Positions 1 through 12,521 of a stretch of 64,000 nt of DNA are shown here, piece after piece. Source of the stretch: Adiantum capillus-veneris. Lineage: Eukaryota; Streptophyta; Polypodiopsida; Polypodiales; Pteridaceae. The translations under genes were made by a program, and so were the position numbers. How positions within the stretch are numbered: the first letter of the stretch is position 1; every line of letters starts with the position of its first letter. The stretch spans positions 48,923,928-48,987,927 of the forward strand of contig CM043959.1 in assembly GCA_014529385.2 (NCBI GenBank), read 5' to 3'. The notes beneath the pieces are model-generated. The model was not told the origin of the DNA. It worked only from the letters and a program-made list of their open reading frames with translations, and did no database searches.

Positions 1-1
1 A

Positions 2-3000
2 GGCCCTGTTGAGCTGCCTCCTTCAGAAGTTCCCTCTAGAGTACCGTTGGTGACAAGTAAAACCACGGGGAGCAACATTGCTTCTACCTCACAAGAAACC
101 ATTAACACGTCGACTCTAGAAGGATTGTTCATTAATGATCATTGGACATACGACCTCCACACTGAGGTGTTGACGGATCTACACTCTGGCCACGCCTACC
201 ATGTAGGATGGATAGAGATTGTACAATCCACCTCTAGTGCCACGAGCATCGAAGATCAACAAAAAATGATCTGTAATGTTATCCATGGCATTATTCAATC
301 AGAAAGGCAAAACCGAGGGGTAAATATACTCTCAACTGGCCCCATGAGATTTTTGGATACGAGTAAGGCTCAACAGCCTACTCTATCACAAATGGAGACT
401 CCTCTAATGAGCCCCATGGACCCATCTTACGTCATTTCACCTGGGGTCTCTATGCAATCTGAGCCTCCGAGCGAAAACTTTAGCTTCCCTAACTTGGCTC
501 AACCCTCTATCAAGGAAAACACAGTGCTCACTCCAGGGATAAGCCTGACAGAGAATGTACCGATGACATCTACGGTTAGCGCAGTGCCACTACCTAGTGT
601 CGTAGTACCTAATATGGGGCCTCGACCATATGTGCCTCTAGCCCCTTATGCACACATGGCCCCCACACCTCCAATTGTACCACTTGCTTATGCTCCTCGA
701 GTGCCGCTCCCTAGCTCTTATCCGAGTGGACCTATGCCCGGTTATGTTCCATATCCTGCATCATCCACACATATGCCAAGACCGGTACCCGTTCCTCTCC
801 CACATATGATTCCAAGAGAACCTCCACCGGCCCTACCTCCTCACATAGGTGACTTGGCAGCATTTGCTCAAACCATAGGTCGATCTATCGCGGAAAATAT
901 GCGTCATGCATCTGATAGAGAGCCTAGAAGTAAGGCAGTACAAATTGCCAAACTCACGCAAAAATTCAATGGGGACGAAGATGCTAGGAAACACATTGAA
1001 GTGTTTGAACAAGTATGTGATTCCTTAGGGGAACGCAACGAACTACATAAGTGCAATGCCTTAAGCTTGACATTAAGTGGGAAGGCTGGAGATTGGTATA
1101 GGACCCTAAGGGTGGACGAGAAAACAATCTACCCTACCCTTCGAAGGTTGTTTCTAAAGGAGTACATACGAGAAGGTGTGCTTTGGGGTGTAGCATCTCA
1201 GCTACAGAAGGCCGAACGTAAGGAAGGAGAGTCAGTAAGAGACTTCATTAGTCGTCTAAAGCACTTAAACTCTCGCTGCCCTGTAAATGAGCGCTTCAAC
1301 AATAACCAACTGCTTGATCGATTCATTCGAGGGTTGAGGAATGAAGGAATCTATAATGGACTAGTGATTAGAGGTATCACAACCTGGGAAGATGTCACTG
1401 CCAATGCAATCCAACTAGAGGACAACTTGATGATAGCAGGCATGAGGGTGTCTACTGACACGAGATCCACTAGCTCACAAGCCATTGAGTATGAACCCAT
1501 GACTGCAAAGCCCATTGCCAATGAGCCAAAGGTATTTGAGACATTCTTGATAGACCTCACCAAGGCAATCCAAGAGTCTCTTAAGGATAATCGACCCCCT
1601 CAAAATAGTCACATGTATCCAAGAAGGGAGCAACAATGGTGTTCCATTTGCTTAGGTCCACATAGCACTAGTGAGTGCCCTACGTTTAGAGTAAAATTTA
1701 ATGGAACTTGCAACGCATGTGGTAGGTATGGTCACCAAGCTAAGGATTGTTTAATGATCAAACGTATGATGGCAAATATACGCCTCGAGCTCCTGTATTG
1801 ATGCCTACTCCACCTGTTGAGCAACTACCGCAACACATGGTCCCTAGATCTCAAAATGTTGTACAAGCTACACCGTTACCACCTCCTGTGCTAGGACCGC
1901 AGCCCCCGCATCCAAGAGTCGCCCCTATGAACCAAGTGGGTTGCGAGCCATCAAATGCTTATGCAGATGGATGTGAGGAGGAAATAGACACTAGTATTGC
2001 CTATGGACTTGATACATTGGAAGAGTGTCCTATATACTACATGGAAGATTGTTGGGGACAAGTCAAGCCGGTTTATCAAGCTGCTGCTCTTGCATCCAGA
2101 GGTCAAAATATCAACACCCAGGCTAGGAGGCCACCTCTTCAATGCTACGAGTGTGGTGGACCACATCGAGTAGCGGAATGCCCTATTAGGCTGCAAAAGA
2201 ATGCTGCACAGATGCAAGTGAATCAAGGGAGCACGTCTGCAATGCCAATACTCACATGTAATCGTTGTGGCATAGATCACTTGATTGCCCAATGCCCCTA
2301 TAACCCAAATGCACCTAAAATCACACCCCTGAATTTGGTCGAAACTGCTAGTGTGACATCGCCAATGCCACCCGTCGCACCCGCTTATGCGATTACACGG
2401 TCCATGCTTCAAGGGCCAGGACATATCCTCGAAGAGAGAGATACCGCGTCAGTTATCCAAGCAAAGAAAAAGAAGACACGAAGGAAGAAGTCGCAGAATA
2501 CGGAAAATTCAAAGCCAAGTTCCAAAACAAACATAGGAACAGGAGATGACCCCGTGTATATGAATGACCTCGAGGATGATTCAGATTCAGTCGGGACAAT
2601 GGAGACTAGAACCAATACCACAAAGGGAAAGACCGACAAAGAAAACCGTAACATGGAACCAAATGAAAACCGAATAAGAGAAAACCATAAAGAGCCTCTG
2701 AAAACACCACAAGTGTTTCCAAATCCAATCCACGACCCCCAAGATAAATCGCAGGGGCAAAAAGGGAAAAATCGTAAAAAGAAGATTGGGACGTACCCAA
2801 ACCCTGTAGACGAGATTAAGCAGGTGAAACATCTAAGAGGTTTAGTGGAGGAGACTCAAAGGAAACTAGAACCAGAACCCATGCATGTAAAAATTCATGA
2901 CACAGTGTTTCCCACGCAAGTTCATCCACCCCACATGAACCATAGACCGTTAGCCATATCTAGTATCATCCAAGAAGGGAGTGAGGACGGGACATCAGAA

Positions 3001-4743
3001 AGTGAGCATACACCCTTCTTGTTGGGAAGGATGTTTAACGAAGGAATACCTGATCCCATTGAGGAATATGAGATTCCATCCTCACCAGTTCCTAGTCAAG
3101 GACCTACACCCTGCAAAACACCAATGAATGTTGCCAAACTAGTGGACTTCATGTCTTCTGAGGTCCGAACCACGATCATAGCAAAGCTGTATGGAGATCC
3201 TGAGTTATTCCTTGCACTTCGAGCATTCCTTAACGGAGAGCTACGAACGGGATTACCGCAGTTTGCGCAACCAAATAGGCCTGACTCGATTATGATTGAT
3301 GAGGAAAATCATGTGCAATCACTTGACTTAGATGGACACGAGTCTGTGATCGAGGTACCCATTAACGAATTAGGGCAGTGTTTTGAAGGCGACGAGTCTA
3401 ATGCGACCCTACCCATCACTACCAAGGGATTAACTATAAAGGGAATTCTTGATGGTGGTGCGGGAGTTAGCATCGTTACAAAAGATTGTTGGGAATCCAT
3501 GGGAAAACCCCGCCTCAGTGTTACTAACATTGTGGTAAAGATGGCAAATGGTACCATAGCCAAACCTATGGGGATGCTCAAGGATCTTAAGATCAAAGTT
3601 CTAGGACACAAGGTACGACATACGTTCATTGTAATGGATTTCTCTAAACACCTTATGTCATATGAAATGATTTTAGGACGACCATTCATGAGGGAAGCAC
3701 AAATGGTTCACGATTGGTCTAAAAATCATGTCTATTTGCAATTCCAAGACTCTGTCCTTAGAGTGGATTTGGTGACTGGTAAGGTACACCCCTTAGGGAG
3801 TAAAACCATTATTGATCATCGCTCTGACACCACAGTTCACTCGGCCCCACTACAATATTGTTACACTTGTAAGAAGGATACAGACATTGGCCAAGATTCT
3901 CCTTACATGGATGTGTTACCGGGTATGACGGAATCAGACAATGTGGATTGGGTCCACCTAGCATCAACCATAGACACTTGGGGAAATAGGGGGACGACAT
4001 GGGTAACACCTGAGGGGGATGAAATGCATATACCCTTAAATATGCTACAAGCAATGCATATCGCTTCTGACAAGACTCATCCTAAGGTAACGAAGAAAAC
4101 ATACAAGTGGGTCCCTAAAGCTTCTTTAGTGACCATAGCTAGTGCTAAAAAACGGAAACCTAGTAAGAACCGTACCACTCACTCCAAGAAATGTAAAGAA
4201 ACGCTGCGTTGGATTCCTAAACGACTATTGGAAGCCCAAGGCTACTATCAAGGAAATGATCAAATCTGGGTGCCAAAACGTAGATTGTGCTCTTACCTAT
4301 CACCTGACCCAAGTGAGCCCAATCCCATAGCTCCAAAACGAATCAATAATCGTGGAAAGGAAAAAATCACAGAATGCTACACACCCGCTCCCGAGCTAGT
4401 TTGGGTACCAAAGAAAGAACGATTTGTTCCACCTAGCTCAGGAAGGGGGGAGTCCCATGAAGCGTCTAGCTCCTCATGTAATACATCCATAGAGGTAAAA
4501 GCTTCTACACCACCTCCATCTATAGTAATGGACCTCAATGAAGCTACAAAAGAATCCACACCTCCCAGTGTTCAAGAATCACCTAATGAACCACTTCAAG
4601 TTCGATCCTGGGAGAGTACCTTACCACCCTTACAACTTGACGAGGCACCTAGGGTAATAGAAAACTACTGGCAAAAATCCTCACCTATTACCAACTGGAA
4701 CAATTGGTTTCAAAGGGTGACAAGCTCATTTCAAACGGTATGA
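2..4743 (+). pseudogene. gag-protease polyprotein of element A, frameshifted
   Basis: The reading frame is open from base 2 and matches residues ~140 onward of the intact 1702-residue protein of A'. It shows the proline-rich N-terminal region, the retrotransposon gag domain (about bases 960-1460) and zinc knuckles near 1641 and 1717. Near 1777 a net loss of 22 bp relative to A' shifts the frame, so the first part stops at 1799-1801. The remainder continues in another frame with two more zinc knuckles, a Lys-rich segment, the DGGA aspartic protease motif (near 3452) and the W-[V/I]-P-K tail. The stop codon used by A' is changed here to a sense codon, adding 26 residues before the stop at 4743. 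The copy is therefore broken in two ways. Confidence 0.9.
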
Positions 4744-6371
4744 TCTACCCAAGGAAGGGGGGAGTGTTTGCTGACAGTCATCATTCACTTGCTTCCCTCT
4801 CAACCTTTTTCCCTGACCTCTCAATTCCAATCTTAGGGAATGTACATATAAAGCTTTATACTCACAAAAAAAAAAAAAAAGAGAAAGAGCAATTAGCAAA
4901 TGAGTATGCACATTAAAGTCAAAACATTGACTCAGACCTACACATGTCACATTTGGTACAGTGAAACAGTAACCTATGCCATAAAACACCTTTGATCCTC
5001 ATCACTTGAATGATGGAGGGTAGGTAAGATTAGTACGATAGGAGTGTTTCTGTTTTAGAGTTGAGTGATTAGCAAAGTTCTCTTTTCCCACTGATGTGCC
5101 TCCTGGAGGTATTCCTTTTGTTTCATAGTGTGTACAGGAGCGTGTTGCTATTGATAGGATTTGGATCTTCATGGAACCTTTCTCTCGTTCACACTTCAAA
5201 TCAAGAGCAACCATCAACACAAACAGGTGTTTCTTATCCATTAGCATTGCCCTTATCTTTTTTGCATCCATGTTTGTCTGCTTTGATTGTGATTGGTAGC
5301 ATACTATTCAGCGCATTTGCTTAGTATCAAACATTTAATTCAATGTAATGTTTTGTCATAATCACTTGTTTAGGTGTAAAAATCAAGCAGTCCGACTAAG
5401 CTAGTTTGACCAAGCTAGGTATTAGAAATCTTCTCTTAATACCATGGGGAATGCCTTCCTGATAAGCAATGGTTACTTAGGTTCTTAATCCGATTTAGGC
5501 AGCATTGTATGAAATGTACTAGGGCTTTCTAGTGGGCTTAACCCTATTGACCTTTAGCTTAAGTATTATAAAGGGAGTTTACTAATGTGATGAGCCTAGG
5601 GAGGGTAACAATGTTATATGACCCCCCAAAGTTACAAAATTAAAATGATGAAAATGAACAAACAAAAAATCAAAGTGCCACAATGTAAAATTTTAAGCTG
5701 GAAGAGAAATCTCAGCTTGATTTGGTACTTCACTCACATGTATTGCCTATGGTACTAGAGCCCTAGAGGTTCCCAGTGTGGGCGCTTTTCCTTGAAAAGC
5801 AAAAAACCCAAGGCATACAAAATAAGCACACACATCATAATTGAATCAATGTGAAAAGACCTTGGGGGGTCAAAGAAAAAGTAATCAGTCAGGCGATGAT
5901 TTCATGAGAAATTCCTTTTATGGTAGCTTAACTACAAGGTTTTCTAGATATAGCCTCTAGTCAGCGCTTGAACATGAATACTTGGCTCTCGCGATTAAAC
6001 AACTTAATTGACCACAGAAAATTAAGAAGCTTACCCATGGTATTAATATTCGATCTCTAGTGCCTTTCGACCGTCAAATTAGCGACCCCAGACTTGTTTA
6101 ATTTTCTACCTTTACATCTGTTTATGCATTTGATTACATTGCAATTTAATGTTCATTGCTATCAAATTGTTTGAAATTCTTTTACCAATCAATGTGTCTA
6201 CCTAAAACTGCATATGCTTTTTAAGAGAATGCAATTACTGTGCCAATGTTGTTTGATTTTGCAGTGACTGAAGAAGGCTAAGGACATTCATCTCAAATGC
6301 TCTTCCACCTCGACGATCCAGCTTCAACTCAATAGCTTCCAAGGACGGAATCTACATCAGGAAGGGGGGCA
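4744..6371 (+). other. 3' noncoding region of element A with an internal polypurine tract
   Basis: No credible ORF is present. Right after the coding stop is AAGGAAGGGGGGAGTGT (4751-4767), a polypurine tract 1.6 kb upstream of the true one. A poly-A run follows at ~4866-4880. The stretch is collinear with 22617-24305 in A', so it is a normal part of the element and not an insertion. Confidence 0.7.
6359..6369 (+). promoter_or_regulatory. Polypurine tract of element A
   Basis: AGGAAGGGGGG lies two bases before the LTR start TGTTAACCC. This is the expected position for priming plus-strand synthesis. The same sequence sits beside the 3' LTR of A'. Confidence 0.9.
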
Positions 6372-6664
6372 TGTTAACCCTCACGGCTCACGGACACCCA
6401 TCACCTACGACGGACGTGTATTATGTATTTGGTAGAGTCAGGTACCGGGCTTGTCGGACCAATAGGGAAAGGTAGAGTGATCGTCGATGAGAGGCGCACT
6501 TTAACTTGGACATTCAAGGGATTAGTTGGTTAAGCATGGGCGCCCAAGTGTGAATGGGGTGAGCTCCTATAAAAGCCAACTAAACCTAATTTTTACTCAT
6601 TCTCTCATTTGTGCAATTGAAGAGTGCTCTTGCTCCATCTCCATCTTCTTCTTCTTCACCTCCT

Positions 6665-6712
<48 letters not shown>

Positions 6713-6955
6713 TGTGTGCGATCGAGCATTACGAAGGCACGACGGCGGCGAAGCGGTTGAGCGCGGCACGACTGCAGCTTCTTCTTCATCGCGGCGAGGA
6801 ATCCACCACGAAGGCGAGCGTAGAGCGGTGAGTGACACACCCTTTGTTTTCTTGAGCTTGCTAGTTTAGGCTTGTTGTGTGCTTGGAGCCGTTTGTGGCT
6901 CGCATACGGTGTATTGGCAAGTCCCTTGCTTCGACAGTGCGGCAAGGAGCGCACA
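6372..6955 (+). repeat. 3' LTR of element A
   Basis: A 584-bp LTR bounded by TG...CA, starting TGTTAACCCTCACGG and ending GGAGCGCACA. It matches both LTRs of A'. A TATA-like TATAAAA lies at 6568-6574. A (GT)n/(GA)n microsatellite follows at ~6666-6707 and varies in length among LTR copies. The RERERE-like and SLSLSL-like open frames here are products of this microsatellite. Confidence 0.93.
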
Positions 6956-9475
6956 CCTTCTTTGAAGGTTCTTTCCGAACGGTTCTTATCTGCATAGTGC
7001 TTCTGTCTATCCTGAGCGGCCTGAATGTCCTGGCGAATAGCTCTAGTCTATGCTTCCATATCTTCTAACATCTTCCTAGATGCTTCTACCCTGATGGTTG
7101 GATCTGAGAAGTTCAGTGGTGCTAAAAAGTCCTGTCCATAAAGAGCTTTGAAAGGTGACATTCCAATTCTTCTGTGTTCGGAAGAGTTGTAAGCATACTC
7201 CACCAAAGGTAGATATTGTAACCACTTCTTTGGCTCTTGCGAACAATAGTCTCTAAGAATGTCCTCGATGACTTGATTAACTCTTTCAGTTTGCCCATCT
7301 GTCTGTGGATGATACGCTATACTGAAAGCTAATTGCGACCCAATAGCTTGGAAAAGAGAAGTCCAGAGTTTTGATGTAAACTTGGCATCTCTACCACTGA
7401 CGATACGCTTGGGTAGACCATGTAGTCTAAAAATCTCCTCGATGAATACCCGGCTAACATCTGAAGTAGTAAAGGTTGCCTTTATGGGTATTAGATGAGC
7501 CACTTTTGTGAACATATCAACAACCACAAAAACAAAATCATAACCTCCTGTAGAAGGTAATGCTGTAACAAAATCCATACTGATGCATTCCCATTTCATC
7601 TGGGGTATGTCAAGAGGTTGAAGTTGTCTTGGTAATTTGACCCTTTCAGCTTTTATCCACTGACAAGAAAGACATTGCCTCACATAACGAAGTATGTCTC
7701 CTTTCATTCCATGCCAAAAGTAACTCCTCCTGACATCATGAAGAGTCTTAGCATAGCCTGGATGTCCAGATGTAGGGCTATCGTGTGCTTCATACAGAAT
7801 AGCCTTCTTTAGAGCTGGGTCTCCGGGTACACAGAGTCTATGTCTGTAGTAAAGACATCCTCCCATAAGAGAGTAATCTTTAGCTTCAGGCATCTTATTC
7901 TGCTGAACTAATGATACTATACATTGATACTCTGGATCCACCAAGGATGCTTCCTTGATTCTATCCCTAATAGGGTTATTTGGAATAGAGATAGCTCCGA
8001 GAAAGGATTTTCGGCTAAGACCATCTGCAATTGCATTTTCCTTCCCTGGTCTATACTTTATGTCAAGGTCATATTCCTGTAATAGCTCTATCCATTGCCG
8101 TTGTCTCATGTTGAGAATAGGTTGAGTGAAAATCCATTTTAAGCTCTTGTGGTCAGTAACCAGCTGAAACTTGCGTCCGAAAAGATAATGTCTCTATAAC
8201 TTCAGCGCATGTATAACTGCTAAAAGTTCCAAATCATGAGTAGGGTAATTCTTCTCGTGATCCCTCAACTTTCACGAAGTATACGCCACTGGTCTTCCTT
8301 CTTGAGTAAGAACTCCGCCTAGAGCAAATTTGCTAGCATCGGTCGCTACTTCAAATTCCTTACTGAAATCTGGAAGCTTTAAAATAGGAGCTGAGACCAA
8401 GAACTCTTTTAGCTTAGCAAAGCTAGAATCGTGCTCGGTCTTCCATTTGATCCTCATTCCTTTCTTCAGGAGTTCCGTCAAAGGTGCAGCAATACGTGCA
8501 TAGTACTTGACAAAAATCCTGTACCAACCCGTTATTCCAAGAAATCCTCTTACTTCGTTGACAGTGGATGGTTGAGGCCAATCAATGATATCCTCGACTT
8601 TGTCTGGGTCTACTGAGATCCCTTCATCCGATATGACAAATCCAAGATAGTTGACCTTTGGCGAGCAAAAAGTGCACTTGCTCTCTTTAGCGTAAAGTTG
8701 GTGTTCCCGAAGAAGATCAAGTACTTTGCGAACATGTTCTTCGTGGTCTGCCTCATTCTTAGAATAGATCAGAATATCATCAAAGAAAACCAAGACAAAA
8801 TCATCTAGGTAAGGTCTGAAAATATCTTACATAAGTCGATTGAAGCTTGCAGGAGCATTTGTTAGACCAAACGACATTACTGTGAAATTCGTAGTGCCCA
8901 TACCTAGTATTGAAAGCTGTCTTTGGAATATCTGATTCCTTGATCTTGATTTGGTAATATCCTGACCTTAGATCAATCTTTGTAAACATTTTGGCGCCGT
9001 GTAGCCTGTTCAAGAGTTCATCAATCCTTGGGATTGGATACTTGTTCTTGATAGTTACCTGGTTCAGTCCACGGTAGTCTATGGATAGCCTTAAGGTTCC
9101 ATCCTTCTTCTTCTGAAAAAGAACTGGTGCACCCCAAGGAGAAGTACTGGGTCGAATGAATCCTTGCTCAATGAGTTGCCTAAGTTGTTCCTTGAGTTTG
9201 ATGGCCTCTAGAAGTGACATTTTATAAGGTCTTTTTGAGATAGGTTCACATCGAGGGATAGTCTCAATCTCATGATCTACCTCTCTATGTGGCGGAAGAT
9301 TCATAAGGTCTTCAAGGAATACATCATCATACTCCCTCAACCAGTTTGGTCGAAGTGAGGTATCTGCTTGGTCTACTTTGTTGAGCTTTACTGCATAAAT
9401 TTGTTGTCCCTTTCTTAATCCCTTCAAAAGTCTGCTTGAATTAACTAGAGTAGCCCTAGGTCTTCCATTTTCCCC
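6956..9475 (-). pseudogene. pol of element B: reverse transcriptase, RNase H, integrase
   Basis: Reverse transcriptase is seen from ~9290 down to ~8700, including [16 protein letters not shown] and the active-site segment FFDDILIYS. RNase H (about 8400-8050) has VATDAS and TDHKSL. Integrase has an HHCC finger, a first catalytic Asp in SMDFV and the Glu in QTERVN. Damage: a 1-bp insertion near 8884, TAA at 8827-8829, TGA at 8272-8274, TAG at 8194-8196 and TAG at 7048-7050. The second integrase Asp, expected in an S-D-R-D context 35 residues before the Glu, reads S-G-R-D, so the DD35E triad is incomplete. Coding similarity continues past the last stop to 6956, where element A begins. Confidence 0.88.
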
Positions 9476-10623
9476 CTAGATTAAGGCTTCATTACCCAAG
9501 TTATCTGTAAAGGTAAAGTTTCCTTGTGCACAATGTATGTGGGCCCTATTTTGCTTTATCCAGTCCATCCCTAGTATCCCATCAAAGAATCCTAAGGGTA
9601 GGGTTCGAAATTGGGCAGAAGTTGGGTGTCCCCCTAAATCAAAGTCAATTAGGGGGACACCCAACTTTTTCTCGCAACCATTGGGGTTGTCAATTGCAGC
9701 ATGCAGGGTTGCTCTCTCCACTGCTTCATCACCCACAATTGGTTGTACCATTGTGGCATTCACTCTAGCGGTGGCTCCACGCCCTCGCCCTCTGTTCATC
9801 CTTCCACGTCCTCCTCTTCCATTAACTTGGCCATGCCCATGGGTATTCAAGGGTATGGCATTGGCGTTGGTTTCCTGAATGTTCCTGGGGCACTTGGATC
9901 TATAATGTCTATACTCACTGCAAACATAGCATCGAAAATCTGGGAACTCCATGGTTGTGGTGGTAGCCACAATAGGATGCTGGTCATATGCTTGGTTGGC
10001 TGGTCTGTTATTCCAAGTAGTTGTCCTTGCCCTCTTTGCCCAATGATTCCTCCTGTTCTGATTAACCTTTTGTACTTCAAGAGCCAGAGGTTTGGCCCTC
10101 AACAAGGCATCCTGTAGTGTTGTTGGCCTGAGAGCTTCCAATCGATTATTCAAAGGGTCGATTAGCCCTTGGCAGAACCTCGGCACCTGTTGTTCCAAGG
10201 TCATCTTAGGAGCGTATCTCCGAAGAGTGACAAACTTTGCATAATATTCTTTGACAGATGAATTCAACTGCCGAAGTGAAAAGAATTCATTCATCCTCAA
10301 GGTTCTATAGGCAGGTGGTAAATAATGCCCCATTATCGCAGCTTTGATGTCTTCCCAGGATTGGGAAGATCCCTTAATATCCAGGTCCCTGCAATGTTGC
10401 TTCCACCATATCTTGGCATCGCCAGTCAAGCGGAACATCGCAAGCATGGTCTGATTTATGGGTTGGGTCCCCGCAGCTTCAAAGTAGTCGTCCATGGCTT
10501 CCATCCACACTTCCGCATCTCTCTCCACATTTTCCCCCTCGCCCTTAAAGATCGGAGGTTGGGCTTGCTTAAGGAGAAGCTTCTTCTCTTGCGCTGCCGA
10601 GTACAAAGCAACAGGCGGTGCCT
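9476..10623 (-). pseudogene. gag and protease remnant of element B
   Basis: The frame encodes a capsid-type gag domain (GDAKIWWKQ, then YYAKFVTLRRYAP) and one CX2CX4HX4C zinc knuckle, CYVCSEYRHYRSKC, then an Arg/Gly-rich stretch. The protease keeps its C-terminal part (GILGMDWI) but lacks the segment that should hold the catalytic Asp; that place is occupied by the hairpin at 9619-9667. TAG at 9476-9478 ends the frame, and pol continues in the same frame beyond it. No ATG opens the frame. It runs back to a TAG at about 10624, which sits in a context resembling a splice acceptor, CTCTGTAG. Confidence 0.85.
9619..9667. repeat. Perfect 19-bp inverted repeat inside the protease region of element B
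   Basis: Arms 9619-9637 and 9649-9667 are exact reverse complements with an 11-bp loop. Read on the minus strand, the second arm codes for LGGHPTS, which fits the normal protease sequence of this family. The first arm is its inverted copy (KLGVPLI) and stands where the active-site segment should be. This fits a deletion repaired by copying the nearby strand in inverted orientation. Confidence 0.85.
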
Positions 10624-10834
10624 ACAGAGGTTATACAAGATTCTTGATACCATTACTTGGATTTCAAAATAAACACGAGACTAAAATTCAAGATACCACT
10701 TTATCAAGAGACAGAGATTCAGAGACAAAAAGCACTTTATTGATGAAAATTTATTACAATTGAAACCCCTCAAGGTTTAGGATAACTGATGATCAACTTA
10801 TTACATGGCTTTTTGGATTACGTATAAAATACGC
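10607..10834 (-). other. Short noncoding spacer between the pre-gag ORF and gag of element B
   Basis: I see no coding signal apart from the few codons upstream of gag noted above. The stretch contains TGGTATCA near 10650, which resembles the start of a primer-binding site. It is not next to an LTR, so I do not call it one. Confidence 0.4.
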
Positions 10835-11338
10835 CTAGGAGATGGTATTCTCATGATGCACTACTTTGTTCGTGAAATAGTTCCTGTACTCATCCTTGAG
10901 TGGATAATAAACTAAGATATCAAGCGGGAATTCCTCTTTTGGTACTCCAAAAGTTTTGACTCTGTTAGCTGGGATCACCTCAGTGACCTTTTCCAAGAGC
11001 CTATCGTTGATGGTTTAATTTGAGTCGCCTGAAACAGTCAGGTCTAATCAGGTAGGCAGCAAGTAGAATAACTCCACTACCCTCAACTCTTCTCCCCAAC
11101 GTATCTTCTTCAAATCGGTAGCCAGGCATCCTAGCTTCCGAGCGTTGATGTAGTAAACCCCTCCTAGAAATGTCCAATCAAATTCCCATCCTCTATCAAT
11201 GCGAGTGGAGTGTGGCGTATGAGCCTTCATTAGTATCTCCATGACACCTCGCCTGAACTGGTAAACTGGGGATCTTTGAGCTTGCTCATAAATAAGCTCA
11301 AGCACTTGGAACTTCCGATATTCTAGCACGGGGTCTTC
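10835..11338 (-). pseudogene. Pre-gag ORF of element B, unknown function
   Basis: A frame of ~168 codons in the sense direction lies between the primer-binding site and gag. It begins EDPVLEYRKFQVLEL and includes FDWTFLGGVYYINARKLG. TGA at 11048-11050 and one further in-frame TAA interrupt it before the end at 10835-10837. There is no ATG at its start; the frame is closed just upstream by TGA. The boundary TTGGTGTTGCAG/GAA looks like a splice acceptor. I do not recognise the protein. Chromoviruses usually have nothing here, so it may be an accessory exon or captured sequence. Confidence 0.55.
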
Positions 11339-11433
11339 CTGCAACACCAATGCAGGGAATTTGGATCAGCTACCTATATAATTTCAGTTCCTTTTTAAAG
11401 ATTCAAACAGCACGACTTTATTTCCCAGCCTAA

Positions 11434-11450
11434 CCTAGGCTCTGACACCA
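11434..11450 (-). promoter_or_regulatory. Primer-binding site of element B, initiator tRNA-Met type
   Basis: The minus strand reads TGGTGTCAGAGCCTAGG, one base from the LTR end. It differs from the usual plant TGGTATCAGAGC at one early position. It defines the 5' LTR edge and the orientation. Confidence 0.8.
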
Positions 11451-12129
11451 GTGTGAGGTCCCCGCCCCGCCATATCAAATAGCGGATCTGATGGTGAACC
11501 TGGTGGCCCCCACTAGATCTATAGCGAAAGCAAACAAAGTCGTTCAGGGTTCAGCTAGCGGACGATCTCTCATCACAAAGTGAGTCGAGCTCGAGCCTAC
11601 TAGCAATGAGATCTAGCTCCACCTTGCAGGGGAAGCGTACCTAAACTATCTAGCGATCCTAAGACCCACCTTCCAAGAGGAGCAAAACCCCGAGTTCCTT
11701 TTTCCCCATGTTTCAGAGGCACGTACTCTCGATATTTCACCGCTCTAGGGGCAATGAGTATTACTAATATCGAATTGAACACTATGGGGGACAGAGAGTT
11801 CCCGACCAATCGGGACCACCCATCTTATAGGCATTGGCAACCTGAGCCAAGCCCCCACTTTCCACCCCCACACTCACACTTCCTTGTCTGACCTAATTAC
11901 TACCACAATGGTTGTTCAACATAAACATTCCTTGATTAATTCCGAATCACATTGTTCGTTAAGAGAGCCCTTCAACCAGTATTGCAAACAACACCAAGAC
12001 AGTATTCTAGTAAAAATTCTACTCAAACTTATTCATTAAAATTCCAATGTTCTGGAGGTACAACATCCCCCCTCCAGTGAGAGTTACTCCTCCCGTTGTC
12101 GCCTAGCTGCCCATACAACTAGGTATGTC

Positions 12130-12246
12130 CACCGCATAGAAAGCATGACACGAACACTCCCACCGCATAGAAAGCAAGTCGTGGATTCCCGCCGCATAGA
12201 AAGCAAGTCGTGGGTATCCACCGCATAAAAAGAAAGTCGTGGATTC
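12130..12246. repeat. Four-copy 29-31 bp minisatellite in the LTR of element B
   Basis: CCGCATAGAAAGCAAGTCG-like units begin at about 12132, 12163, 12192 and 12221. The first and last are more diverged. Confidence 0.85.
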
Positions 12247-12521
12247 AAGAGCCCTTAACGAGGAACTCTGCCCCCTATGATCAGTAGGGGGGTCAGGACT
12301 GATTCAACATTGGAAATAAAATGAACATGTCGAGCTAAATTTTCCCTAGCAGACATTCTTTCCTATTGCAAACATCAGACCCATCAATCATTTCTTTCCT
12401 ACTTTAGACTTTAATGTACAAATGAGTTCAGTGCCGAGGTTTCCGTCGGATTTCTCCAACATATTTTGGGGATATGTTCATTCCTAACTAAACGTGTGCA
12501 ATGTTAATTCAAACGACCTAC

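Larger units (their letters stand above)
1..6955 (+). mobile_element. Element A: gag-protease LTR retrotransposon, 3' part, cut by the window start
   Basis: The stretch is collinear with, and nearly identical to, the complete element on the minus strand at 22016-30932. It runs from inside gag through protease, a 1.6-kb noncoding stretch, a polypurine tract and the 3' LTR. The 5' LTR, primer-binding site and first ~140 codons lie left of the window. No reverse transcriptase, RNase H or integrase is present, so the family looks non-autonomous. Its right LTR edge directly abuts decayed integrase sequence of element B, which shows A inserted into B. The 5 bp after the LTR are CCTTC and should recur left of the missing 5' LTR. 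The family assignment is strong; the Ty3 Athila/Tat affinity is inferred from the other copy's primer site. Confidence 0.9.

Noticed and set aside
4751-4767. Start of a separate nested LTR at the internal polypurine tract
   Set aside because: The following sequence (TGTTTGCTGACAG) has no second copy in the window, and the region is collinear between A and A'.
9619-9667. Rho-independent-type terminator
   Set aside because: The hairpin lies inside a decayed plant retroelement ORF, and one arm is native coding sequence.
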